Source: an uncultured Bacteroidales bacterium (GTDB taxonomy: Bacteria > Bacteroidota > Bacteroidia > Bacteroidales > Paludibacteraceae). From it: a DNA stretch of 35,739 nucleotides. The stretch spans positions 1-35,739 of the forward strand of contig CAKVBV010000020.1 of the NCBI GenBank assembly GCA_934725535.1, read 5' to 3'. Positions 18,412-25,929 of this stretch are shown in pieces; the stretch's first letter is position 1, and each line of letters opens with the position of its first letter. The position numbers were made by a program, and so were the translations under genes. The notes beneath the pieces are model-generated. The model was not told the origin of the DNA and searched no databases. It worked only from the letters and a program-made list of their open reading frames with translations.

Positions 18412-21400
18412 TTAGAATATAACTTGCACCGCCATATTGAAACCGCGCGTGTTAGGTATCTGATAGTTGTCCACACCTGCTGCACCGACACCTGCCTTAC
18501 TTGTGTCTGCATTCACTTGCGGGTCAGAGCCCGTGTAGCGTGTGAGCAGGAACAGGTTTGTGCCTGTGAATGAGAGTTTTATGCCCTCAATACCCTTGAC
18601 GTTCTTGAGCATTGGAGCAAAGTCATACGCAATTGTAGCATATTGCAGGCGTATGTAAGAACCATCCTCCAAGAAGTTGGACGATACGTTGTAGTAGTAG
18701 TTGGTGAGCGTAGTTGCGTCCAATACAATCGGTTTGGTATTCTGCTCGTAGATAGTATTGCCGTCCGCATCCGTACCGGTAGCCACTACACCATCCCATA
18801 CCACTTGGCGACCACGATATTGCGGAATAGACGGGTGCATTCCGCTTGACCACAAACTACGTCCAGTTACGTTGACCACATCACCGCCAACACGTCCGTC
18901 GAACTGCAACGAGAGAGAGAAACCTTTGTACTTGAGCATTGTGCTGAGACCTGCAGAGAACAGTGGTTCGCGGTTACCAATAAGTACCGACTTGGACGGG
19001 TTGATAGTAGGATAGCCTTTCTCGTCGCAGATGATTTTGCCATCGGCAGTACGTGCATAGTCCTTACCCGAGATAGCGGTGGTACTACCATTAAGGTAAG
19101 CCGTCGGGAAGATGTCCCCATACTGTGTACCCTGTATCTCCACCATACCTTCGGGCAAAGCTGTCACCACGCCACGGTTGAAACCTACGTTCACACCCAT
19201 CGTCCATAACCAACCGTTTTGTTTGATGATGTCGCCGTCCAGGGACAACTCCATACCTTGGTTCTTGACACTACCCTCGTTACGCGTCTGGAGCACATAG
19301 CCCGCAGCGTGGCTGACACGCACGGTAACGATTTGGTTTTCCGTGGCTTGGCTATAATAAGCGAGGTCCATACGCAGGCGGTTGTTCAAGAAACGGATGT
19401 CCGTACCTATCTCCCAAGACTTGGATATCTCAGGTTTGATGTTATCACCTACACTGGCACTGGCATTTACACTATATCCGCCATCAGGCAATGTTGGATA
19501 CTGCGTAAAGCGGCGGTCCATCAGATAGGGATATGCAGCCTTACCTACCATAGCGAAGTTACCACGTATCTTCCAATATGAGAACCAGTTGTCCTTGGTC
19601 TCGTTGAGCCCAGGTATCAACTCTGACATTATCAGACCTCCTGTTACAGACGGATACCAATACGGGCAGTACTTCATATCAAGAGTGGAGTGCCAATCCC
19701 AGCGCGAGGTGAATGAAAGCGAAGCGATGCCTTTATAGTCGCCACGTATCTCACCATAGACACCGGCACTACGCCATTGCGTGTGGGTAAGGCTGATGTC
19801 ACTGGTGCCTAATATCTCTTTCAAGTTCTGCACGCTATACACACCAGGAATGACAAAATCACGTCCTTTGATAGCAGAAGCGATACTGGAGCGGTCCTTC
19901 AACTCGCCACCGACCATAAAGTCCATACCAAAGTCTTTTGGCAAGTCCAAGTGGTAGGTAGCCAACAAATTACCTGTCATCAGTCTGCCCTCTGATTGTT
20001 CGTAAGTATATTTACCCAATAGGTCTTTGTTTATCTTATCCAACTGCTCCTGTGTCAAGTATGGGTCTGTGATATTCTGCTCCGGAGCCAAGTTGGTATC
20101 CGAGAAACGAGGTACCAAGTAGCCATCATACGAATAGTTGTTTTGGTCCATACTCAGACGCGCGGTAATCTCAAGCCCCTTCACGGGCTTTGCCGTAATA
20201 AAGCCTGTCAGCAAAGTACGTGTGCTTTTGTTCACGCCATCATCACGGTAACGGGTATAAAGAGGCGAAACAGGAGAGTCTGCTTTCTCGTCCGCATAGT
20301 AAAGGAAACGGATGTCGCCAGTTTCTGTTTCGTAGTTACGGATATCGTCATTTATAGGCCACGAGTAGATGCCACTCACGCTGCCCGCGCTACGATATTT
20401 GTTATGCACGATGTTTGCCATCAAACTCATTGTTATGTACTTGTTCGGCGAGTATGTACCTTTGAGCATGGTGGTTATCTTTTGGCGGTAGTCATTAACC
20501 ACGATACCATCAGCATTGGAATACGATGCCGATGCCATAGCCTGGAATTTCTCGGTACCACCAGTAAGGGAGACATCATACTTATGATAGAAACCATAGT
20601 CCTTGAAATAGTTGCGCACATTGTCGTACGTCTCCGAGGGGTTGGTAGTACCCACGGGGTTTAAGACCGGTCCCCAACCGTTCTTGGTCTGTTCCTTATA
20701 GAAACCCTGCGAGCCGGACATATACATATTCTGCGTCTTTATCAGGTTCGCCGGTGTATCGAATTGCCACGAAGCATTGACAGTAGCCGTCAACTTACCC
20801 GATGATGCGCTTTTGGTAGTTACCATCAAGACACCGTTGCTCGCATCCTGTCCGTACAACGCAGAAGCCGCAGCACCTTTCAGCACCGTAACCGACTCAA
20901 TATCATTGGGATTAATATCGCCCAAACCGCCTGTAAGAGGCATACCGTCCAAGATAACCAACGGCTCGTTGGATTGCGTGGAGGATATAGATGTCACACC
21001 ACGGATAATCAACTGGCTGCCAGAGTTAGGCGAACCACCACCCGTAGTAACATTGACACCCGCCACTTTACCTTGCAGCGAGTTCAATATGTTCGCCGAC
21101 TTGCCATCCGTCAGGTCGTCAGCCCCCACGTTCTGCACAGCGAAGTTAAGGCGTTTCTTCTCTTGGACGACGCCCATAGCGGTAACAACCACCTCCTCGA
21201 CAGCGATAGCGTCGCCTTGGAGGACGACATTGTGCTGTGTACCAGTGACCTTCACATCCTGGGTCTTCATACCCACGTAACTAATCTCCAACGTGGCACC
21301 GTCCTGCACGGTGAGTTCGTACATACCGTCGAAGTCGGTGATGGTACCGTTGGTCGTTCCCTTCTCCAAGACCGAAGCACCTATCACAGGCTCTTTATCC

Positions 21401-21492
21401 TCCGCAGAAGTGACCACACCCCTTACCGTGACAGTAGCGTTCATCGCTACCGCCGCCAGCAGACAGGTGAGCATAAAGAATAATCTCTTCAT
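18412..21492 (-). CDS. susC: SusC/RagA-family TonB-linked outer-membrane transporter
   Basis: A 1026-residue TonB-dependent importer that works with the SusD protein encoded next. Signal peptide 1-18; carboxypeptidase-D-like regulatory domain about 20-95 (VRGVVTSAEDKEPVIGASV, TDFDGMYEL); TonB-box-like EEVVVTAMG near 99-107; plug domain about 108-228 with LQGKVAGVNV, LIIRGVTS, PLVILDGMP and VLKGAAASALYG; then a beta-barrel to the C-terminus, ending QVIF with a terminal Phe. Length is normal for the family. No FecR or anti-sigma interaction domain is visible at the N-terminus, and no sigma or anti-sigma pair lies nearby. It is the first gene of the long minus-strand block and has a recognisable Bacteroides-type promoter about 60 bp upstream. 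Confidence 0.95.
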   Translation of the reverse strand: MKRLFFMLTCLLAAVAMNATVTVRGVVTSAEDKEPVIGASVLEKGTTNGTITDFDGMYELTVQDGATLEISYVGMKTQDVKVTGTQHNVVLQGDAIAVEEVVVTAMGVVQEKKRLNFAVQNVGADDLTDGKSANILNSLQGKVAGVNVTTGGGSPNSGSQLIIRGVTSISSTQSNEPLVILDGMPLTGGLGDINPNDIESVTVLKGAAASALYGQDASNGVLMVTTKSASSGKLTATVNASWQFDTPANLIKTQNMYMSGSQGFYKEQTKNGWGPVLNPVGTTNPSETYDNVRNYFKDYGFYHKYDVSLTGGTEKFQAMASASYSNADGIVVNDYRQKITTMLKGTYSPNKYITMSLMANIVHNKYRSAGSVSGIYSWPINDDIRNYETETGDIRFLYYADEKADSPVSPLYTRYRDDGVNKSTRTLLTGFITAKPVKGLEITARLSMDQNNYSYDGYLVPRFSDTNLAPEQNITDPYLTQEQLDKINKDLLGKYTYEQSEGRLMTGNLLATYHLDLPKDFGMDFMVGGELKDRSSIASAIKGRDFVIPGVYSVQNLKEILGTSDISLTHTQWRSAGVYGEIRGDYKGIASLSFTSRWDWHSTLDMKYCPYWYPSVTGGLIMSELIPGLNETKDNWFSYWKIRGNFAMVGKAAYPYLMDRRFTQYPTLPDGGYSVNASASVGDNIKPEISKSWEIGTDIRFLNNRLRMDLAYYSQATENQIVTVRVSHAAGYVLQTRNEGSVKNQGMELSLDGDIIKQNGWLWTMGVNVGFNRGVVTALPEGMVEIQGTQYGDIFPTAYLNGSTTAISGKDYARTADGKIICDEKGYPTINPSKSVLIGNREPLFSAGLSTMLKYKGFSLSLQFDGRVGGDVVNVTGRSLWSSGMHPSIPQYRGRQVVWDGVVATGTDADGNTIYEQNTKPIVLDATTLTNYYYNVSSNFLEDGSYIRLQYATIAYDFAPMLKNVKGIEGIKLSFTGTNLFLLTRYTGSDPQVNADTSKAGVGAAGVDNYQIPNTRGFNMAVQVIF

Positions 21493-21558
21493 AAATATCA
21501 GATTTGTTTATTGTTCAAATTTATATTATCCACAACAGATTTCCTCCCGATTTCGCCA

Positions 21559-21590
21559 CAAAGTTACGAATAAGTTTTCGTATGTGCAAG
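21559..21590 (-). promoter_or_regulatory. susC promoter (Bacteroides type)
   Basis: On the minus strand, a -7 box TAACTTTG (21566-21559) matches TAnnTTTG, and a -33-like CTTG lies at 21590-21587 with a 20-nt spacer. Transcription would start near 21552, giving a leader of about 60 nt. The same two boxes at the same spacing occur upstream of the kinase gene. Confidence 0.65.
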
Positions 21591-21747
21591 AGTAGGCAAC
21601 AAAATTAACTCTAACTTAACAACATCACCCTGCAAAATGCAAGTCCCAATCTGCCTGAAAGCCCCCACCGCAATTCTCTGAAGAACCGGTCAAACACGAA
21701 TTACCGTGTAATTAACCACGAATTTTCTCCAACAACGGCTTTTGGCT

Positions 21748-21811
21748 CCATTAAAGACCATTAAAAGACCATTAAAAAGGCTCCGTTAATTGCCGTTAAT
21801 TTCCCGTTAAT
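21748..21811 (+). repeat. Phased CCATTAAA and CCGTTAAT triplets
   Basis: Two adjacent sets of three short direct repeats: CCATTAAA at 21748, 21758 and 21769, then CCGTTAAT at 21783, 21793 and 21804. Within each set the steps are 10 and 11 bp, so all copies of a set face the same side of the helix. They lie about 160-220 bp upstream of the susC -33 box. Confidence 0.75.
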
Positions 21812-21832
21812 TTTTGCTCGGTATGGGTTGCC

Positions 21833-21865
21833 TATCCCTTGCTTATCCCTTGCTCATCCCTTGCT
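21833..21865 (+). repeat. 11-bp-phased YATCCCTTGCT triplet, locus C
   Basis: Three abutting 11-mers: TATCCCTTGCT (21833), TATCCCTTGCT (21844) and CATCCCTTGCT (21855). It lies downstream of murQ and has the same unit length and TATCC start as the triplets at 8755-8787 and 29133-29165. Confidence 0.8.
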
Positions 21866-21919
21866 GTTTGACCCGACATAATCGGAACGAAAATTCGGGG
21901 AGATACGAGGGGGTATTTC

Positions 21920-22732
21920 TTATTCTCCGCGGTAGGCGTCCATCGCCTTCTTCACGCTGCCGTGGAGGAGGAGGAGATGCTGCGCCTTGTCGTAGTCCAG
22001 ACCCAGTTCCTCGACCAACATGCGGGTGCCGCGGTCGACGAGTTTCTTGTTGCTCAACTGCATATTGACCATCTTGTTGCCCTTGACACGACCCAACTTA
22101 ATCATAGTGGTGGTGGTAATCATATTGCAGATGAGTTTCTGTGCGGTGCCCGACTTGAGGCGCGTAGAGCCCGTCACGAACTCGGGGCCTACGACAGGTT
22201 CGATGGCAATCTCCGCAGCGTGCGCCACCGGCGAATCAGGGTTGCACGAGATAGACGCCGTGAGGCACCCGAAAGCCCGCGCATGCTCGAGCGCACCTAT
22301 TACATAAGGAGTGGTGCCCGAAGCCGCGATGCCAATGACGGTGTCAAGGGGGGTGATGTGGTGCTCCTGCAATTCCTGCCACGACTTTTCGGGGTCGTCT
22401 TCGGCTTTCTCCACGGGGTTGCGGAGGGCAGTGTCGCCACCCGCGATGAGACCAATCACATAGGTGTTGGGCATACCAAAGGTGGGCGGTATCTCGCTGG
22501 CGTCCAACACACCAAGGCGGCCGCTGGTGCCTGCGCCCATGTAGAAGATACGTCCGCCCTGCTTCATGCGCGGCACGATACCTTCGACCAGTTTCTCTAT
22601 CTGAGGAATGACCTCGCGGACGGCAAGCGCCACCTTCTGATCCTCCTCGTTCATCTCCCGCAGCAGTTCGCCCACCGGCTTTTCGTCCAAGTGGTCGTGC
22701 AGAGAGGGTTGTTCGGTGATTTTTACAAACAC
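21920..22732 (-). CDS. murQ: N-acetylmuramic acid 6-phosphate etherase
   Basis: Cytoplasmic enzyme that removes D-lactate from MurNAc-6-phosphate to give GlcNAc-6-phosphate, the committed step of MurNAc catabolism. The 270 residues form a SIS-type fold with the family signature GAGTSGRLGVLDASEIPPTFG spread over 66-86. E80 and E111 (in EKAEDD) have the same 31-residue spacing as the catalytic Glu83 and Glu114 of E. coli MurQ, so the protein should be active. The start is GTG at 22732: an in-frame TAA lies two codons upstream and residues 2-30 align with known MurQ N-termini. It follows the kinase gene by 82 bp on the same strand, so phosphorylation and ether cleavage are probably coexpressed. 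Length is slightly below the E. coli protein (298). Confidence 0.93.
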   Translation of the reverse strand: MFVKITEQPSLHDHLDEKPVGELLREMNEEDQKVALAVREVIPQIEKLVEGIVPRMKQGGRIFYMGAGTSGRLGVLDASEIPPTFGMPNTYVIGLIAGGDTALRNPVEKAEDDPEKSWQELQEHHITPLDTVIGIAASGTTPYVIGALEHARAFGCLTASISCNPDSPVAHAAEIAIEPVVGPEFVTGSTRLKSGTAQKLICNMITTTTMIKLGRVKGNKMVNMQLSNKKLVDRGTRMLVEELGLDYDKAQHLLLLHGSVKKAMDAYRGE

Positions 22733-22740
22733 GGTTTATT

Positions 22741-22795
22741 TACGATTTACGAATTTACGATGTACGATTTATTTGCACATTTTATATATGTACGA
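22741..22795 (+). repeat. TACGA cluster between kinase gene and murQ
   Basis: TACGA occurs at 22741, 22748, 22756, 22763 and 22791, in an AT-rich spacer of 82 bp. The 7-8-bp spacing is not helical. It may be a simple sequence expansion. No hairpin or promoter could be assigned. Confidence 0.5.
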
Positions 22796-22814
22796 TTTGG
22801 CTTGCGCGGCAATG

Positions 22815-23675
22815 CTATTCCTGCGTGGGTACGATGTCGTTCTTGTGGTACTCCTTGAGGCCCTCCATCGGGCTTTGAAGGATTTGGGCTACTTGGAAGC
22901 CGTTGTCCGCCAGTACCTTCTTCAGCACGTCCTGATAATAGTACGCAATCGAGCCGATGAAGCCGATGGGCAGGGCAGGATACTGCGTCAGAATACGCTT
23001 GGCAAAGTAGTCGAAGTGGTCATATACCAACTTGTAAATCAACGGATTGTCGATATTCTCGGCACAGAACTTGCTGAGCGATGCCAAGTAGCGGTTGGGG
23101 AAAGGCTTGCGATACACGTTCTCGATGATGTCCGCAGCCGTGATGCCGTATTGGGTGAGGAACTTGTTCTTGAGTTCGTCGCTGAGTTGGTTCTTGAGAA
23201 GGTCTGCCACCAGTCGCTTGCCGAGCACGGCACCGCTGCCTTCGTCGCCGAGGATGAAGCCGAGAGCAGGCACGTTCTTCACGATTTCTTTGCCGTTCCA
23301 CAGGCAGGAGTTAGCCCCTGTGCCGAGGATGCAAGCCACGCCTTCGCTGTGCCCCAGCAGACCGCATGCCGCGCCCACCATGTCGGAGTACACCTCCACC
23401 ACAGCCGACTTGAAGATGCCCTCCAGAGCGGATTTCAATACGGGTATCTTCTCGGGCGTGCAACCTGCGCCGTAGAAATAGATATGGGTGATTTTGCCCG
23501 CCCACATCAGGTGCGACATCTGAGGAAGGAGTTGGTTGCTCACGCTGTTCTTGATAGCATCGGCGGTCTGATAGAACGGGTTGATACCGTCCATAAAGAA
23601 CTCGCTGCTCTGCCCCGAGGCAGTCATCAAACACCAATGGGTCTTGGTAGAACCCGAATCTGCAATAAGTATCAT
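22815..23675 (-). CDS. BadF/BcrA-family amino-sugar kinase (MurNAc/GlcNAc kinase)
   Basis: A 286-residue ASKHA-fold kinase expected to phosphorylate MurNAc and/or GlcNAc at C6 in the cytoplasm. Visible motifs: phosphate-1 loop DSGSTKT at 6-12, D98 in YSDMVGAA as candidate catalytic base, phosphate-2 GTGANS at 118-123, GFILGDEGSG at 139-148 and a late adenosine-like GFIGSIAYYY (about 238-247). Tannerella forsythia MurK, which supplies MurNAc-6-phosphate to MurQ, belongs to this family, and murQ follows directly here. Specificity between MurNAc and GlcNAc cannot be decided from sequence. The gene has its own promoter and a LacI-type palindrome in its leader. Confidence 0.87.
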   Translation of the reverse strand: MILIADSGSTKTHWCLMTASGQSSEFFMDGINPFYQTADAIKNSVSNQLLPQMSHLMWAGKITHIYFYGAGCTPEKIPVLKSALEGIFKSAVVEVYSDMVGAACGLLGHSEGVACILGTGANSCLWNGKEIVKNVPALGFILGDEGSGAVLGKRLVADLLKNQLSDELKNKFLTQYGITAADIIENVYRKPFPNRYLASLSKFCAENIDNPLIYKLVYDHFDYFAKRILTQYPALPIGFIGSIAYYYQDVLKKVLADNGFQVAQILQSPMEGLKEYHKNDIVPTQE

Positions 23676-23720
23676 TTCTATTCTCGTTTTATATCTTCAA
23701 CATGCTGCTGTGGAGCAAAA

Positions 23721-23734
23721 AACAAACGTTTGTT
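23721..23734. promoter_or_regulatory. Perfect 14-bp palindrome, LacI-type operator candidate O1
   Basis: AACAAACGTTTGTT equals its own reverse complement and has the central CG with AAnCGnTT typical of LacI/GalR-family operators. It lies in the leader of the kinase gene, about 10-23 bp downstream of the predicted transcription start, where a bound repressor would block elongation or initiation. Confidence 0.55.
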
Positions 23735-23750
23735 CTGCTTTAACAGCCCG

Positions 23751-23782
23751 CAAAGTTACCACTTATCTACGATACGCGCAAG
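23751..23782 (-). promoter_or_regulatory. Kinase-murQ promoter (Bacteroides type)
   Basis: On the minus strand, -7 box TAACTTTG (23758-23751) and -33-like CTTG (23782-23779) with a 20-nt spacer. Boxes and spacing match the susC promoter. Predicted start is near 23744. Confidence 0.65.
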
Positions 23783-23798
23783 CATAACCCCCGAATAC

Positions 23799-23812
23799 AT
23801 GTTGCACAACAT
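23799..23812. promoter_or_regulatory. Inverted repeat ATGTTG-CA-CAACAT
   Basis: Two 6-bp arms with a 2-bp spacer, in the middle of the divergent promoter region. Possible regulator site, not matching a family I can name. Confidence 0.35.
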
Positions 23813-23841
23813 ATAAAAAGTGCTTTTTTGCAAGAAAGTTA

Positions 23842-23855
23842 TGCAACCGTTTGCA
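23842..23855. promoter_or_regulatory. LacI-type operator candidate O2 overlapping the -33 box
   Basis: TGCAACCGTTTGCA fits the LacI-family pattern TGnAAnCGnTTnCA at every defined position. It overlaps the TTTG -33 box (23850-23853) of the promoter of the NagB-like/PIG-L gene, the expected place for repression. Confidence 0.6.
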
Positions 23856-23881
23856 GGAAAAAGCAGAAAGTAGTACTTTTG
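23850..23881 (+). promoter_or_regulatory. Promoter of the NagB-like/PIG-L operon
   Basis: -33 TTTG (23850-23853), 20-nt spacer, -7 TACTTTTG (23874-23881), an exact match to the Bacteroides consensus TTTG/TAnnTTTG. Predicted start is near 23888 with a leader of about 33 nt. Confidence 0.75.
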
Positions 23882-23920
23882 CAGTCGGAAAAGTATGCAA
23901 ACTCTTAAACAAATTGAGAT

Positions 23921-25912
23921 ATGAGAAATAACCTAAGTCAGCAAATTTCCCTGAGCCATGTCGAGGAGAAATTGTACCGTCCAGCGGACGCCTACGAGTT
24001 GGCGCGCGTGACCCGCATGGAGCATGTACGCACCACTATCTACGAGACGACGCACGAGGGTACGCACTATGTAGCAGCACGAATCGCGGAAGTCATCCGC
24101 AATCGTCAGAAAGAAGGCAAAAAAGCCGTATTGTCCTTAGTAGCAGGACGTTCCACGCGCGACATCTTTGCAGAGTTGGTGCGTATGCACAAGGAGGAGG
24201 GGCTGAGTTTTGCCAATGTGGTTGTGTTCAGCGCTTACGAATACTACCCCTTGACCGACCCGAAAGTGGGCAACATGGCACTCATCCGTGCGCAACTGCT
24301 CGACCAAGTGGATATCCTGCCCGAGAACATCCATACCGTGCCTTTCGACTTGAAGAAGAACGAGATTATCGACTTCTGCCAGAACTATGAGAAAACGATT
24401 GCAGAGATGGGCGGTATCGACTTCCAACTGTTAGGTATCGGACGCTCGGGCAACATCGCATTCAATGAGCCCGGTACACCGCTCAACTCCCCTACCCGAC
24501 TCGTTATTCTGGACAACAACTCGCGCGAGGACGCGAAAGTGATTTTCGGTAATACGGAGTTGGTGCCTGTGAGCGCGGTAACGATGGGTATTGACACCAT
24601 CATGCAGGCGCGCGAGATAGTATTGGTGGCATGGGGCGAGCACAAGGCTTCGATAGTACGCGAGGCGATTGAAGTGCCGTATTCCACCGCCTGCCCCGCA
24701 TCGTTCCTGCAATTGCACAAGAACGCACAAGTGGTTCTCGACCTCGGAGCAGCCAACCAACTGACACGTATCTACCACCCATGGGAAGTTACGAACTGCG
24801 AGTGGAACGACCAATTAGTGCGCCGTGCCGTGGTATGGCTCTGCGCAGAGACACACAAGCCCATCCTCAAACTGACCAACAAGGACTACAACGACCACGG
24901 ACTGAGCGAACTCATCACGCTCTACACCTCGGCATACAACTGCAATATCAAGGTATTCAACGACCTGCAGCATACCATCACCGGTTGGCCAGGCGGCAAG
25001 CCCAATGCCGATGACAGCAACCGCCCCGAGCGTGCCACACCCTATCCAAAGGACGTGCTTATCTTTTCTCCGCACCCTGACGACGACGTCATATCCATGG
25101 GCGGCACCTTTGCGCGCCTTATCAAACAGGGGCACAACGTGCATATCGCCTACGAGACCAGCGGTTGCATAGCCGTTTGCGACGACGAAGTGGTACGGTT
25201 CATGGACTTCATGAAGGGCTACAAACTGATGCACCTGCCCGAAGACAAGGTGATTGACAAGAAGTACGACGAGTACATGCACTTCTTCCACAACGAGAAA
25301 GTGGGCGACCAGGACAGCCGCGAGATACTGAATGTCAAGGCACTTATCCGCCGCGGCGAGGCAACTGCAGCATGCCGCCACATGGGACTGCCCACCGACC
25401 ATATCCATTTCCTCAACCTGCCGTTCTACGAGACAGGTACTATCAAAAAAGGACCGCTCACACAAGCCGACATCGACATTGTGAAACGTGTGCTTCTCGA
25501 AGTAAAGCCGCAGGAAATCTTTGCCGCAGGCGACTTGGCTGACCCGCACGGCACACACCGTGTATGTCTGGATGCCGTTCTGGCTGCTTTGGACGAACTG
25601 AAGCACACCGAGGCTTGGGACGAGTGGCTGAAAGACTGCCGTATATGGATGTACCGCGGCGCATGGATGGAATGGGAGGTTGACCTCATCGAGATGGCTG
25701 TGCCTATGTCGCCTGAGGAACTGCGATTCAAGCGCAACACCATCCTCAAGCACCAGAGTCAGATGGAGTCGGCACCGTTCATGGGCAACGACGAGCGTCT
25801 GTTCTGGCAACGCGCCGAAGACCGCAACCACGCTACCGCCGAACTCTATGCGCAGTTGGGCTTGGCGAACTACGAAGCCATTGAGGCATTCGTGCAATAC
25901 CATATTTTGTAA
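23921..25912 (+). CDS. NagB-like (degenerate) domain fused to PIG-L deacetylase
   Basis: A 663-residue cytoplasmic fusion. Residues about 35-285 form a glucosamine-6-phosphate deaminase (NagB/SIS-like) fold and about 377-655 a PIG-L (LmbE) N-acetyl-sugar deacetylase. The PIG-L half keeps its zinc motifs: HPDDD at 385-389 and DPHGTH at 541-546. The NagB half looks degenerate. The usual F-N-L/M-D-E-Y motif reads FSAYEY (103-108), so the catalytic Asp is Tyr106. The usual DGHIAFNEP/TGHIGFNEP motif reads SGNIAFNEP (176-184), so the catalytic His is Asn178. Glu183 is kept. The phosphate loop reads LVAGRST (73-79) instead of LxTGxS. The fusion type itself is known in Bacteroidota; these substitutions are unusual. 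The domain may sense or present an amino-sugar phosphate to the deacetylase. It sits divergent from the kinase-murQ unit. Confidence 0.85.
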   Translation: MRNNLSQQISLSHVEEKLYRPADAYELARVTRMEHVRTTIYETTHEGTHYVAARIAEVIRNRQKEGKKAVLSLVAGRSTRDIFAELVRMHKEEGLSFANVVVFSAYEYYPLTDPKVGNMALIRAQLLDQVDILPENIHTVPFDLKKNEIIDFCQNYEKTIAEMGGIDFQLLGIGRSGNIAFNEPGTPLNSPTRLVILDNNSREDAKVIFGNTELVPVSAVTMGIDTIMQAREIVLVAWGEHKASIVREAIEVPYSTACPASFLQLHKNAQVVLDLGAANQLTRIYHPWEVTNCEWNDQLVRRAVVWLCAETHKPILKLTNKDYNDHGLSELITLYTSAYNCNIKVFNDLQHTITGWPGGKPNADDSNRPERATPYPKDVLIFSPHPDDDVISMGGTFARLIKQGHNVHIAYETSGCIAVCDDEVVRFMDFMKGYKLMHLPEDKVIDKKYDEYMHFFHNEKVGDQDSREILNVKALIRRGEATAACRHMGLPTDHIHFLNLPFYETGTIKKGPLTQADIDIVKRVLLEVKPQEIFAAGDLADPHGTHRVCLDAVLAALDELKHTEAWDEWLKDCRIWMYRGAWMEWEVDLIEMAVPMSPEELRFKRNTILKHQSQMESAPFMGNDERLFWQRAEDRNHATAELYAQLGLANYEAIEAFVQYHIL

Positions 25913-25929
25913 TTATAATCAATAGGACA

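Larger units (their letters stand above)
21493..21919. other. 427-bp non-coding region between murQ and susC
   Basis: No convincing gene. The right part holds several short direct repeats at close to one helical turn: CACGAATT at 21695 and 21717; CCATTAAA at 21748, 21758 and 21769; CCGTTAAT at 21783, 21793 and 21804; and YATCCCTTGCT at 21833, 21844 and 21855. The left part holds the susC promoter and 5' leader. Confidence 0.75.

Noticed and set aside
22716..23816. 366-codon plus-strand frame opposite the kinase gene
   Set aside because: It spans the kinase gene and its promoter in antisense and has no domain.
24815..25903. 362-codon minus-strand frame opposite the NagB-like/PIG-L gene
   Set aside because: Antisense to the PIG-L domain, which keeps its zinc motifs; no family resemblance on the opposite strand.
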